A stretch of 64,000 bases of DNA from NCBI RefSeq assembly GCF_963678635.1, contig NW_026971618.1:1-64000 (forward strand), in the 5' to 3' direction. Below are positions 48,840 to 60,559 of the stretch, piece after piece (positions within the stretch are counted from its first letter, which is position 1; every line of letters begins with the position of its first letter). A program made the position numbers and the translations under genes. Under the pieces are notes generated by a model. The model made no database searches. It worked only from the letters and a program-made list of their open reading frames with translations, and was not told where the DNA came from. The stretch comes from Symsagittifera roscoffensis (lineage: Eukaryota; Xenacoelomorpha; Acoela; Convolutidae).

Positions 48840-50090
48840 AGTTTTTCAGTAAATTTCATATATTTTACTTTTCATTTAAAGTGCAAAATCTAAAACTAGC
48901 TTGCCTTACATTTGTGCATTAATATTTGCATGTGATTGGTTCTTTAATTTATCATCTTGTTCAAGTTGTCGCTGTCAAAAAATTTAGTTTATAATTTATT
49001 TTTTATTTACTGAAATCAATGTAAATTAAATTTGTCTAAATAACCCTATCGATTAATTGAAATTATTGCATCATTTTTTTTTTCATTCGCCGAAATCTGC
49101 AGTTTTTGCGTGTATAAGTAGCACTGAAAATTCTGACCACAATGATTTAAGAAAAGAAACTCAAACAGAAAAGTTGAAATAGCGAAAAAAAAATTGAAAT
49201 TTTGAAATACCGATTTTTTTAATTTTGTTTTTACCCCAAACATCCGGTTATTTGGTTCCAAAAAGGGCTTCTGAATAAGGCGAAGAGCTGCAAGAATGAG
49301 AGGTAACACTAGCTAAAATAACGTTTAAATTGTGGTAAGGAATGTCAGCCTCACAATGTTCGTCAAATTTGAACTGAAAACCAAAAAAGCAAAAACAAGA
49401 CTAGTTTTTCAAGAAACAGAAAACTTGGCGTAATTTTTTAAGCTGCAAACTTTTTGTGTATCTCGAAAGAAACAGTCTGAATCTCTTTATGTGAAATGAG
49501 TTTTATTGTAATTTTCATTGTAGTCGTCGTGGAATATGTGTTTTTCTTTGTAAATCGCATTTTCCTTTAAAGTTGTGTAGACCAGCTCGTCGGAGTTTCG
49601 CCAACTTATGTAATCTTAGCGTTCATTTGAGTCACTCTTCATCTGAATATGCTCTAAATTTTGTGTTCTTAAGCTAGAGGAAAGTTAGATAATTTTATAA
49701 AGCTAGAGTAAAGTTCAAACTGTGCAAACTCGATAAATGTTGCAAAGGCATCGTTTTTCTTATTGCTCTGCAAATCGGTTTTAATGGAATTCTGTGGATG
49801 ACTTTTCTTAACTTTTTTTTTCACAATAAAATAATGAATTTTGCATGGTTTTGGGCTAGTGATTGCTTACCCATTAAACAAGTTAACTATTATGAAATTT
49901 GTTATTACACAACAATGTTTGTGTTATAGTATAAACTATCTTTTTTGCCAACCTAAGTCGCAAGTATTTTTGCGATGCAAATACTGTTGCGATAAAATGT
50001 GTTCATTTTGAAAGTGTTCATTTTGATCAATAACCAGCTATTAAGTACAGCCAATGCTAAGGATTTTAACAAAGACTATTACCGTTCCGA
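48840..50090. other. Gene-free AT-rich sequence
   Basis: No exon, RNA gene or repeat family recognised. Confidence 0.5.
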
Positions 50091-50094
50091 CTTT

Positions 50095-50420
50095 CCTAAC
50101 GAAAGTAACGGAATATTTGTGATCGGGGTAGTTTTTTCTCAGACAAATTTCGACTTTTTAACTAGCTATCTTCCACGGGATTTTTTAATATTATTTTTTT
50201 ATCTTTTTTTTTATATATATGAAGGTATTGTTGTCTTGAGCCTAAATTTGGAAAGATATTTCACCTGTGATCTTTTTTAGTAAAGTTATGGGGGTTTAAA
50301 AATTGCCATTTGGGACAATTAACGCGAAATTTATCACTTTGTGCTTAATATGGAGTGTGGGGGATGCTTTTCACAAAAAAATCTCAAAATAAAAAAAAAT
50401 CATTTCATTTTTATAACATT
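50095..50420 (+). repeat. Dispersed repeat family B, second copy
   Basis: It starts 'aacgaaagtaacggaatatttgtg' like the copy at 13240. It follows that copy through 'cagacaaatttcg', 'tttttaactag', 'gatatttcacctgtgatc', 'gggacaattaacgcg' and 'tatggagtgtgggggatg'. It lacks the internal 95-bp duplication. Confidence 0.65.
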
Positions 50421-50616
50421 AAATTTTTTCATGTTATTACTGCTCCATACACTGCTCTATAAATTGAGGCATATTAATTGGTAATTTTTTTTTTTTTTTC
50501 AAATTGATTGGTACTTCATGCGTCATAATTGGCGTGTGTCACTTAAGAAATTTTGTAGACTCAAAGTTTTACTCATTCAGTGTTTCCCAGTAGCGTTATC
50601 GGTCTTATTTTTGCTT

Positions 50617-50648
50617 GTGTATGCGAAGTGCAACTTCGCCTCTGTGTC
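50617..50648 (+). repeat. 32-bp hairpin repeat, copy 2
   Basis: GCGAAGT-GCA-ACTTCGC is followed by CTCTGTGTC. Compared with 4089-4120 only five positions differ, and four of them form two compensated base pairs. Confidence 0.5.
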
Positions 50649-50649
50649 A

Positions 50650-51846
50650 AACTTTTGTCCGATTCCTTCTCTGTCGACTATTTTGTTGGCTGAATTCCTT
50701 TTATCGGCTTAACAACTTCCGGCGTTATAATAACTTTTTATTGGCCTACTTACATCTGGCTTTAGTTTGTAAACACTTAGAAGCTAAATTTGTACAGTAA
50801 AGAGCATAAATTCATACTGTTTTCTGAAGCCTGAATTACATGTAATTGATAAACGCTCTATTTTAATTTTTATTTTAATGCTTATCATGTAAAAAACATA
50901 TTTTGTCAATTTATTTATATCTGAGAAATGCAGATAAAAAACAATAGCCGTTTGCTGTGCAAGTAGTACATTGCTCAGGATATTTATAAATAACTACAAA
51001 AAAATGTTTCGTTTTTTTTCTTCAGATTGAAGTCGATTTTTGTACGCGGTGTGACGAGACAACTAAACAAGCGTCTAGAAAAGTAGTGAATTTGGCATGT
51101 TATTTGCCCAAAAAATGAATAACAACAAAAGAGTGAGAAAAAAAAACAATTTGAACATATTTGTGGGATTATTTTGTCTAGGTAGCGCAAAATTTTTGCA
51201 TGAGAAGAGGTGGTGGAAGTCCCTAGATATGGTTTTAGAAAAATTAAGGTTGCTCAGCCGAAACATAGACTGCGGTTTCTGCAAAAATAAAAACGTGGGT
51301 ATTTTTATCCGCTTTGAAATCATTATTTCAATGACTTGAACTGAAAATTATATAACTCGTTGTGATTAGCTGAAACTAACTGATAGACAAATTGATGAAG
51401 CAATTAGCGCGAGTGAAGATTTCAACAAAAAATCCCTTCAAAAGAATTTATTGACTAAGTGAAGCCGAAAAGTTCTTTGAAATGATCATATGGCAAACGT
51501 CATATTCAGTCGTTTCGGCTAATGTGCATAATTGCTGAAAAGATTCGCAAAATAGTTATAATAATGATACCTTATGTGTTTCAAAATGTGGATATAATAA
51601 ATTTTGGGTGGATAATTTAAAAGACCCTACAATTTGAATTTGCAACCGCAGTACCACAATATTGTTCAAATAAATAAATTAGTGAGTTTGATTAAATTCA
51701 AGATCTTAAATTCAAGAAGAAAGAACAATAAATTGGTCTGCTGATTCGCCAATAGGTGAGTGGGGATAACTTTTTTTGAGGCAGAGACGGCTCTTTCTGA
51801 GAAATCAGTTACAGTATAGTCACAAATATACGCGCTATGAGTTAAC
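50650..51846. other. Gene-free AT-rich sequence
   Basis: No exon or RNA gene recognised. Confidence 0.5.
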
Positions 51847-52297
51847 TCAAACGAATAATGATACGACCCATTCAAGAAGTGGTAACGCACGATAGCTTGA
51901 AGTGTTTTTTTTTTCGTAAAACACTAACGCAGGATGTTTATCGCGTAGGTTGTGATTGTGACTACTTCCGCATATCGTCTTCGGGATCCGACCAAGAGAA
52001 TACTGACTAGACGCTCCATTTGAAATTTGAAGCGCCACTCAGTACTCTCGAATCCCGCTCTCAGAGACTCGCACAGCCAGAAATTCTCCATGCTCCCCAC
52101 ATCAACACACACATATTCAAATATGACCTCATTTTTCTCAATTGCAACCTCAATGTAATGCAGCCTAAAATTCGCTGCAGTGGTGGCCGGGTAAACTCTA
52201 CGGTCACACCAAAGATATTTTTGCCTTCGTGAGTTCCAGGTCCCACATAAGGCAAATCAATGGGTGACTCGTGGAGACCACCAAGGGGAATATCCAT
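51847..52297 (-). pseudogene. Broken minus-strand ORF, possibly virus-derived
   Basis: It starts at 52297 (MDIPLGGLHESPIDLPYV) and reads through 'YVGPGTHEGKN' and 'GVTVEFTRPPLQRIL' to a stop at 52061. Two other frames continue as overlapping open blocks to about 51847, suggesting a longer gene with frameshifts. The YVGPGT word is like the calcium loop of parvovirus-type phospholipase A2 domains, but the HD catalytic motif was not found. It is transcribed away from the plus-strand cluster starting at 52419. No family is assigned. Confidence 0.4.
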
Positions 52298-52418
52298 CTA
52301 AACACATGAAAATAGGTTGAAATCATTAGTTAGAAATCCTTTAAACTACAGTTCATTAATAAAGTCCCATTAACATCCATTTATAACGATTATAATCAGT
52401 CAAACATTTAATGTGAAA
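52298..52418. promoter_or_regulatory. Candidate divergent promoter of the compact cluster
   Basis: 121 bp separate the divergent start codons at 52297 (minus) and 52419 (plus). The stretch is AT-rich with 'tttataacgattataatc' and 'cattaataaag' words. No element is proven. The role follows only from the arrangement. Confidence 0.35.
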
Positions 52419-52982
52419 ATGTCTTCTAAAGAAGATAAAGACATGTTGATGAAAAACAAACTCAGCAAAATGAGTTTATTAGGAAATTGGCATACTGAAG
52501 ATATTGATAGTGAACGATTAAAATTCTCTGTTTTTTCAACTGGTTCTTGGTCAAAAAATATGCACATTCACAATCGTCATATAGTGTTTATTTCTCGGTG
52601 GAAAGAAATGGCAAATCATACTTTCAAGGAATACGAGCAAAGTTGTAACGAACAATTTTATTTGAGCGATTTGTTGCAAATAACCTGGTGCATTTTTGGG
52701 AAGCAGAAATATGGAAAAGCGACCGATCTATCGATTGTTACTTATGAAAATGTTTTTGATTACTCGTATGATTTTGAGTCAATTCTGATTGAGAAAGGAG
52801 TGGAAAGAAAAATTCGACTTTGTTTCAATAAACTTTCGAAATACCGAAAACTACCCGTGATTTACTTAAACATATATCAAAGAGATATAGGAGTGAGTAA
52901 GTGGTATCTAGAAGGTTACTTTCATTTCCACTGGCTTGAAATTCAGCAGGTCGGAGAAGTGCTGGAAGAAAATAAAATTTGA
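52419..52982 (+). CDS. Unknown ORF 1 of the compact cluster (187 aa)
   Basis: An intact intronless frame starts at ATG 52419 (MSSKEDKDMLMKNK). It is hydrophilic, rich in Lys, Tyr and aromatic residues ('GSWSKNMHIHNRHIVFISRW', 'YLEGYFHFHWLEIQ'). No signal peptide, membrane segment or known motif is seen. It ends at TGA 52980-52982, where the next open block begins within a few bases in the -1 frame. An upstream ATG at 52411 is followed at once by a stop. I do not recognise the family. Confidence 0.55.
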   Translation: MSSKEDKDMLMKNKLSKMSLLGNWHTEDIDSERLKFSVFSTGSWSKNMHIHNRHIVFISRWKEMANHTFKEYEQSCNEQFYLSDLLQITWCIFGKQKYGKATDLSIVTYENVFDYSYDFESILIEKGVERKIRLCFNKLSKYRKLPVIYLNIYQRDIGVSKWYLEGYFHFHWLEIQQVGEVLEENKI

Positions 52983-53311
52983 AATTGGAAAAACGTAGAG
53001 TTACTTCAAAAGACTTGGAAATTATTCATGAAATTTTTATTACTTTGAAAAAAACCTATCCGGAAAATACCAACCGTCGAAATTTTTTCTTAGCTGCATG
53101 TTCACTGTTCTTCTTCTCAACTACTAATGATATAAATTACGATGTTGCTATCAAGTTGAGACCCTATGGGGGTCTGATCGGTATAGACAATTCTGCTTTG
53201 GATAAATATTTAATTGATTCGAAAATTTTACGAATGCATGCTATTTTACACGATGCCGCCGGTTTTTTCCGCAAAGTGTATAACACTGGTCCCACATACT
53301 GCCATTTTTAA
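52976..53311 (+). pseudogene. Unknown open block 2 of the compact cluster
   Basis: 110 codons are open but have no ATG until close to the end. It is therefore either fused to ORF 1 by frameshifting or has lost its start. Features are 'NRRNFFLAACSLFFF', 'INYDVAIKLRPYGGLIGID' and 'RMHAILHDAAGFFRKV'. Small ORFs of this style (D-Y-..A...R..G.L.GID...L..Y) recur, as I remember, in virus-like elements of invertebrates. This is unverified. Confidence 0.45.
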
Positions 53312-53409
53312 CCATGGAAATGCAACAGTAGTCTGATTGGTCACTTGAGTGGAATTACGTTTTGTTTGTATATCAAAATGAAGAAACCGAAACTCTACCA
53401 TTTATTAGA

Positions 53410-53983
53410 ATGCTGAAGGAAAGATCAGTTGTGTTGGATTTTGAGGGATTTCGACACCAGAAAAACACATTTATAGTAAAAGAATTAGCTTTAACCACTT
53501 CCGACTACAGTGATTCCCTAAATTTTCTACCTCCAGTTAGTTTCAATTCCCTTCCAAAATCTGAACAAAAAGCCTACAACTGGCTGACAAATTATTTGCA
53601 CGGATTTCATTGGGACATCGGTGATTATTTATACCTGAATTTGAACCGAATCATTCAAAGTTTTGTCTTAAGAAACCCCAATGCTATATTCTACGCCAAC
53701 GTAAAAGAAAAAGCTGATTTTTTATCCAAATACTTAGACCGCAAAGTTGTGAATCTTGACGATTTGGGCTGTCCACGAGTCGAATAATTATATTTCAAGA
53801 ATTTTGTGAGTTGTAACAAACACCTACCGCACCATAACTCTAAACATCATTGTGCATTAAAAAAGCCGAAAGCTTTCTATGATTGGTTGAAAAATGAGTG
53901 TCAACAACGAGCGTCAGGGGAAAGTGGAGACATACATATCTCCAAATTCAGTTCTTTGTGCTTGGATGGCACCAGAAAGTAAC
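53410..53983 (+). pseudogene. Exonuclease-like ORF (RNase H/DEDD-type pattern) with one in-frame stop
   Basis: From ATG 53410 the frame reads 'SVVLDFEGFRHQKNTFIVKE', 'LPPVSFNSLPKSEQKAYNWL' and 'AIFYANVKEKADFLSKYL', and reaches TAA at 53785-53787. The same frame then continues open as 'LYFKNFVSCNKHLPHHNSKH', 'HCALKKPKAFYDWLKNE' to a stop at about 53981. The DxE motif at the start and an H-C-A-L-K-K-x-K-A motif at the end fit the outer motifs of a DEDDh-like 3'-5' exonuclease fold, here about 190 residues. I recall similar ORFs in invertebrate virus-like elements. One premature stop makes it a probable pseudogene unless it is read through. Confidence 0.5.
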
Positions 53984-54238
53984 ATAAATATTTCATTGAC
54001 CAGGGTTGAACGCATTGATTGTAGAGGCCACGTAGTTCAACGAAAAGAACAAGTTACATTTTCTGAAGAAGAGTTGTGCACTTTGAGGAGGTTCTTCCCC
54101 GTGATTGACCAATTCATCTACTTTCAACGATTCAAATACATCAGTAATGTTACCCAGCAAGCGCGGTCTTTGTCTTCCCAAGCCAGTCTTAGTGCCCAAA
54201 CGTCAACCAGGAGTTCAAATGGATCTAACCAGCAGTGA
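53894..54238 (+). CDS. Unknown ORF 4 of the compact cluster (114 aa)
   Basis: A clean ATG start at 53894 (MSVNNERQGKVETYI) lies inside the end of the preceding ORF in another frame, an overlap of about 90 bases typical of compact viral genomes. A folded-looking core ('NSVLCAWMAPESNINISLTR', 'FFPVIDQFIYFQRFKYI') is followed by a Ser/Gln/Thr-rich tail. No family is recognised. Confidence 0.5.
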   Translation: MSVNNERQGKVETYISPNSVLCAWMAPESNINISLTRVERIDCRGHVVQRKEQVTFSEEELCTLRRFFPVIDQFIYFQRFKYISNVTQQARSLSSQASLSAQTSTRSSNGSNQQ

Positions 54239-54239
54239 A

Positions 54240-56130
54240 CTACCCAATTAGATTCAAAAAATAATAAGAGAAGATTCTGTGAAGAAAATTGTGTATCATG
54301 CCAAAACTGATCATGTCCCAGCCAATTATGTTTTGGAAATGCACTATGATTTTGATGATGATAATAAACCCTAACCCTACTCCGATCGGTTTTGGAGAGG
54401 GATGCCCGCTGGCTCCGGTCAAATTTTTTCTCGAAAACTACTGATCCAAAAATTGTTTTCTATAGCTGACGGTGTTCCCCGACTGAATTTGAGCAACCCA
54501 CCCCTAATTCTAAAATTTTCAGGTCATTTTCAGGTAAAAAAAAAACTACTTCAAAAAGTTGGGGCTAGAGCAAATCGGTTTTGGAGGCTTTTTAGGGCTA
54601 AGTCCTACGCCATGAAAAATTGCTTGTTTTTGACAAAAAACATACCATGAGCTTCCTCTGCCCATGTACTTTCCAACGATACCCCATTTGTTTGGTTCTG
54701 AGTAATATAAGACCCTGAAACAAAGAGTTAGGGTTAGACCAACTTCTGCTCCAGTTGGGGCTAGACTCGAAATTTGAAAAAAGTCACCATTTTTCCCCAA
54801 AATTGTTTTAGGTCATAAAACTGGTACCGTTGGACTTCTAGTGATTAGTAGTATCCCTCGGAGTAAAAATTAGAATTTTTCTAGCCCCAAAAATTTGACG
54901 ACCCAATAATCTGCAGTTAAGTGTAGTTACTCCGAAGAAGCCACCAGAAGACAACCGATTAAGACTAGAGTTGAAGTCATAGAAAGACATCTCATATTTT
55001 GGTAGTTTTTGGTGTATGGGGCTCAAATGAGCTGAAAAGAGTGCTGATGGTGTTATTTTACTGAAATTAGGGCGTTTTGATGATTTTTTGAGATGTCATT
55101 TTTTTCGAGATTTTTTGATCGGATTTGGAGAGGAAAATTCCGGAGACCAATTTTTAAAATAAAAAAAAAATTTGTTTTCTGATTTTTTTTGTCAAAAACT
55201 AATTAATTCAGCTGAAAGACATTGAACAGAGCTTTCCAAGGAGCATTCACTCGCTTCTGTAGCTCAAATGGTTTTTGAGAACTCGATCCGGAGCTTTTTC
55301 AAAAAAGTTGGGGCTAGGAATCTGCTTGGCTCCAATTGCCGTAAAAATTTGCATTCGGGGTTTACAATCAATTTAATTGCGTATATGGGCTCCCATGGGC
55401 ATGTAGGGTTAGTCCAACCCCCAATTTTTTTGTTTAGAAAAATTTTTGGATGAAAATGAGACACTTCTGAAAATCGTTTTTTTTTAGGTTGAAAATTGAG
55501 AAAATAATCAAGATTAAACACTTTTTTTTGCTAGAAAAATGGTTTGATTACCCCTTAAAATACTTGCAACGGGTACCTAACAACTATTTCACGCTATTGT
55601 TGAAATCAGAAAGGCTTCCTGTTAACTCCCGGTTTCGATTAAGCAGAAAAAACGTGCTTTTTGCTGTTTTTTTGCCTATTTTCTTTAATTATTTGGTTTT
55701 TTGGAGCACTAGGTGCACGTTTACTGCCTTTGTTTTGACTGGAATAGTGTTGCTGCTTAGTTCTGAACTGAACGTAATAGAAATAAGTAAATCTGATGAC
55801 CTTCTTGATGCATTGTACTCAGTTGAACAAGAAAAGTCAATTTCGAGATTTTTTTTTCTTTTTTTTTGTTCCATATTTGTTAATTTTATACATATATAGT
55901 GTTGATGACAGCTTTTTTGATGAGCTAATATCTTGACTAGGTCCTTGAAAATTGTACTAGACAAAAACTGTGCACTTTTTATTCTGAAGAATGTTCGCGG
56001 TGTCGAAATATAGAAAAATTAAGGTTTCAAGAAAAATTAATCGTTTTTGATTATTTCACTTTTCCAATCCACTATCATCGTAAAAATCTGTATATAAAAG
56101 GTATCCTGTCAGCAAAGACGTATTCATTGA
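54240..56130. repeat. Degenerate repeats with 'agttggggctag' words
   Basis: agttggggctag recurs at 54557, 54753 and 55306, with an inverted ctagcccc near 54880 and related 'agggttaga/agggttagt' words. This suggests an old, diverged duplication. A 136-codon frame (55489-55899) with two hydrophobic stretches lies within AT-rich repeats and is not accepted as a gene. Confidence 0.45.
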
Positions 56131-56134
56131 CGCT

Positions 56135-57430
56135 GTTTTGGTCTCAGATTACCGATAAACTCAAAAAAGGACCTATTTAGAGATACAGAGGGAAAAAAAC
56201 TAATCAGAAAATGGGTTTTTAAGAAGATCGAGTAATTTTGTGATTTTTGAGCCATTTCAAAAAAACTTTCTTTTTGAAACGTTTTTGTTTTTGTATTAAT
56301 GTACGCTCAATGGCTCTCCCCGGCCCTGACAAATCTGATAAACACATATATGGCTCTATATTGAAGCTCAGTCAAAAACAATGTTCATAAAATTAGGTTT
56401 CTTAAGGAGAAAGCCAGTTACTGAGTTCTGAGCAATTAAATCATCGTATAATTTCGTATTTAAAGTGTTCCCTGTCGGCATGAAAGTATTTTGCTTAGTA
56501 TCAGACAAAAAAATTAAAGTGTTATTAAGGAAAAAAAACGTTTAACCGAAGTTCATTACTTTTGTGTTTTTTAATAATTTATAAAGTTAAAACTAACTTC
56601 AATTTAGATAAACAATTTTCCCTATATAACTTTGATATTTTTGTCTGCAACGAAGCTCAATGACGCTAGTGTGGTCTCAGATTACCGATAAACTCAAAAA
56701 AGGACTTATATAGAGATCCAGAGGAAAAAAACTGTTCAGAAAATGGGTTTTTCAGAAGAAATCGAGTAATTTGGTGATTTTTGAGCCATTTCAAAAAAAC
56801 TTTCCTCTTGAAACGACGTTGTTTTCGTCCGAATGTACGCTCAATGACTCTCCCCGGCCCTGACAAATCTGATAAACACATATATGGCTCTCTATTGAAG
56901 CTCAGTCAAAAACAATGTTCATAAAATTAGGTTTCTTAAGGAGAAAGCCAGTTACCAAGTTCTGAGCAATTAAATCATCGTATAATTTCGTATTTAAAGT
57001 GTTCCCTGTCGGCATAAATTTATTTTGCTTAGTATCAGACAAAAAAATTAAAGTGTTATTAGAGAAAAAAAAACGTTTAACCGAAGTTCATTACTTTTGT
57101 GTTTTTTAATAATTTATAAAGTTAAAACTAACTTCAATTTAGATAAACAATTTTCCCTATATAACTTTGATATTTTTGTCTGCAACGAAGCGCAGTGACG
57201 CTAGTGTGGTCTCAGATTACCGATAAATTCAAAAAAGGACTTATATAGAGATCCAGAGGAAAAAAACTGATCAAAAAATGGGTTTTTGAAAAAAATTTGA
57301 TTAATTTGGCAATTTTTGAGCCATTTCAAAAAACCTTCCTACTGAAACGACATTGTTATTGTCCAAATGTACGCTCAATGACTCTTCCCGGCCCTGACAA
57401 GTCTGATAAACACATATCTGGTTCTATATT
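56135..57430 (+). repeat. Tandem array, about 534-bp unit, 2.4 copies
   Basis: 'gtctcagattaccgata' recurs at 56141, 56674 and 57209 (spacings 533 and 535). The units align throughout and the third is cut short at about 57430, where the 364-bp array begins. No coding potential is seen. Confidence 0.9.
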
Positions 57431-57439
57431 GAAGCTCAA

Positions 57440-59525
57440 ACAATTAGTTTTTATCGCAACCAGAGGGTGAAAAAATTGAGCAAAAAAATGGGTAATTTTT
57501 TTTTAATGGAAAATTTTAGATAGTTTTAGTCTTTTTCAGAGAAGTAAAGGATGTTTTCTAAACGTAACACATCAAGCCTGACTTTTTAAAGCAAAAATTA
57601 GGGAAATTTAGCGAGTGAAAAAAAATTATAAAGGAAAAACTAATAAAAAACTGCGTTTTTTCGAAAAATTGCAACTACAGGGAGCCAGATCTCAACAACG
57701 CATTCGAAATTTGAGCTCAATTTGTTTTTAAAAGGTGACTCGTAAGTAGGACTAGAGTTGATTCTTCCATAACTTTTCGATAAAAACTCATTTTCATACC
57801 GAAATATTAGTTTTTATCGCAATCAGAGGGTGAATAAATTGAGCAAAAAAATGGGTAATTTTTTTTTTAAATGGAAAATTTTAGATAGTTTTAGTCTTTT
57901 TCAGAGAAGTAAATGATGTTTTCTAAACGTATGACATCAAGTCTGATTTTTTAAAGAGAAAATTAGGGTAATTTAGCGAGGTAAAAAAAAATTATAAAGG
58001 AAAAACTAATAAAAAACTGCGTTTTTTCAAAAAATTGCAACTACAGGGAGCCAGATCTCAACAACGCATTCGAAATTTGATCTCAAATTGTTTTTAAAAG
58101 GTGACTCGTAAGTAGGAAAAGAGTTGATTCTTTCATAACTTTTCGATGAAAACTCATTTTTATACCGAGAAGTTAGTTTTTATCGCAATCAGAGGGTGAA
58201 AAAATTGAGCAAAAAATTGGGTAATTTTTTTTAATGGAAAATTTTAGATAGTTTTATTCTTTTTCAGAGAAGTAAATGATGTTTTCTAAACGTAACACAA
58301 CAAGCCTGATTTTTTAAAGAAAAAAATAGGGAAATTTAGCGAGTGAAAAAAAATTATAAAGGAAAATCTAGTAAAAAACTGTGTTTTTTCAAAAAATTGC
58401 AACTACAGGGAGCCAGATCTCAACAACGCATTCGAAAATTGATCTCAATTTGTTTTTAAAAGGTGACTCGTATGTAGGACTAGAGTTGATTATTCCATAA
58501 CTTTTCGATAAAAACTCATTTTCATACCAAAAAATTAGTTTTTATCGCAATCAGAGGGTGAAAAAATTGAGCAAAAAAATGGGTAATTTTTTTTTTTAAA
58601 TGGAAAATTTTAGATAGTTCGAGTCTTTTTCAGAGAGTTAAATGATGTTTTCTAATCGTAACACATCAAGCCTAATTTTTTAAAGAAAAAATTAGGGAAA
58701 TTTAGCGAGTGAAAAAAAAGTTAGAGAGGAAAAACAGGTAAAAAACTGCGTTTTTTCAAAAAATTGCAACTACAGGGAGCCAGATCTCAACAACGCATTC
58801 GAAAATTAATCTCAATTTGTTTTTAAAAGGTGACTCGTATGTAGGACTAGAGTTGATTATTCCATAAATTTTCGATAAAAACTCATTTTCATACCAAAAA
58901 ATTAGTTTTTATCGCAATCAGAGGGTGAAAAAATTGAGCAAAAAAATGGGTAATTTTTTTTTTTAAATGGAAAATTTTAGATAGTTCGAGTCTTTTTCAG
59001 AGAATTAAATGATGTTTTATAATCGTAACACATCAAGCTTGATTTTTTAAAGAAAAACTTAGGGAAATTTAGCGAGTGAAAAAAAAGTTAGAGAGAAAAA
59101 ACCGGTAAAAAACTGCGTTTTTTCAAAAAATTGCAACTACAGAGAGCCAGATCTCAACAACGCATTCGAAAAAGGATCTCAATTTGTTTTAAAAGGTGAC
59201 TCGTATGTAGGACTAGAGTTGATTATTCCATAACTTTTCGATAAAAACTCATTTTCATACCAAAAAATTAGTTTTTATCGCAATCAGAGGGTGAAAAAAT
59301 TGAGCAAAAAAATGGGTTATTTTGTTTTTAAATGGAAAATTTTAGATAGTTCGAGTCTTTTTCAGAGAATTAAATGATGTTTTCTAATCGTAACACATCA
59401 AGCCTAATTTTTTAAAGAAAAAATTAGGGAAATTTAGCGAGTGAAAAAAAAGTTAGAGAGGAAAAACAGGTAAAAAACTGCGTTTTTTCAAAAAAGTGCA
59501 ACTACAGGGAGACAGATCTCGACAA
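57440..59525 (+). repeat. Tandem array, about 364-bp unit, 5.7 copies
   Basis: 'ttagtttttatcgcaa' recurs at 57444, 57807, 58173, 58535, 58902 and 59268 (spacings 362-367). Each unit carries 'gggagccagatctcaacaac' and 'aaggtgactcgta'. Length differences come mainly from A and T homopolymer runs. Confidence 0.9.
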
Positions 59526-60555
59526 CCCAAATGAAATTTGACAAAATTTTTCTTCCAAAAGCTTGATCTTAAGTAGGATCAACTATGATTCAACATAAAC
59601 TTTTCATAGAAGTTTCGTCTTCACGTCGAAAAGGAGATTTTAAATTTTTTCAAATGCTTGTATATTAGCCTCAAATTTGGCTAATTTTTACTCCAGTTAT
59701 AAGAATTTTTTTCAATTTTGAAAAGTTTTTAATTCTTCTAGTTTTTTTCATTGTGTGGCCTATGCTAATGGCTACTATTTGAATTATTTTTTTTTGCCAA
59801 AACTAAATCACAAAAAAAGTTATCAGCCCATTTTGTGTCTAAAACAGCGATTTTTCAAAAATTGGTACTTTCCTTACCTAAAATCTCAACAAAAAAAACA
59901 AAATTTTTGACTCAAAATTTTTTTAACGCTTAGGACAAGACTGGGACTTGTTATGAAGTCTTGTCACTTTGGGCAAAAAAATTACGTCTTCATGTCAAAA
60001 AAATGATTTTAGTGATTTTCTGATGATCAAATTTGGCCCTCAAAAAGTGAAATTTTTAAATTTCGCTAGCGTTTTCGTTCCGGTCGAGCTCTAGAGTATA
60101 TATACCTAGCACAATTCACTTTCCCCATAATTCACATTTTGAATCAGATAAAAAATTTCTGAGGGCATTAGGCCCACTGTTCACCGTGCCGAAAAATTAG
60201 GCAAAAACGGAAAATTGAATAACTTAGCGAAAAGTTATCCAATTTAGCTCTAGTTTTTACCGCTGCGTAGCCTAAGATGTGTTCTAGTTATCTAAAAGGG
60301 TTTCGGTACGTTCCGGGGGGTAGCGCTAAGTTTTTTTTTGTTTTTAAAAAAAATTGCGATTTTTCAAAATCGCGTTTTTTTACAAGTTTGAAGCATCATA
60401 ACTCATCGAGTTTTGCTTCAAACAACACCAAAATTGGTGTCCATGTTGTTCAACTGTTGGACAACGTTGAAGTATAAGGGCAAAAGCTGAATAGTCATAT
60501 CCTAGCTAAAAATTGCTTCCAAAAATTGGTCAGAATTCGAAAACTCGATTTTTTT
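59526..60555. other. Gene-free AT-rich sequence after the tandem arrays
   Basis: No further array units or genes are recognised. Phrases such as 'aaaattggtgtccatgttg' and 'tttgaagcatcataactcatcg' are echoed in the modules that follow. Confidence 0.45.
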
Positions 60556-60559
60556 GCAA

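Noticed and set aside
54368-54380. ccctaaccct as a telomere-like repeat
   Set aside because: It is only about one and a half units and not tandem.
55489-55899. 136-codon frame with two hydrophobic stretches
   Set aside because: It lies in AT-rich repeated DNA with no neighbours, family or clear start context. T-rich DNA yields hydrophobic codons by chance.
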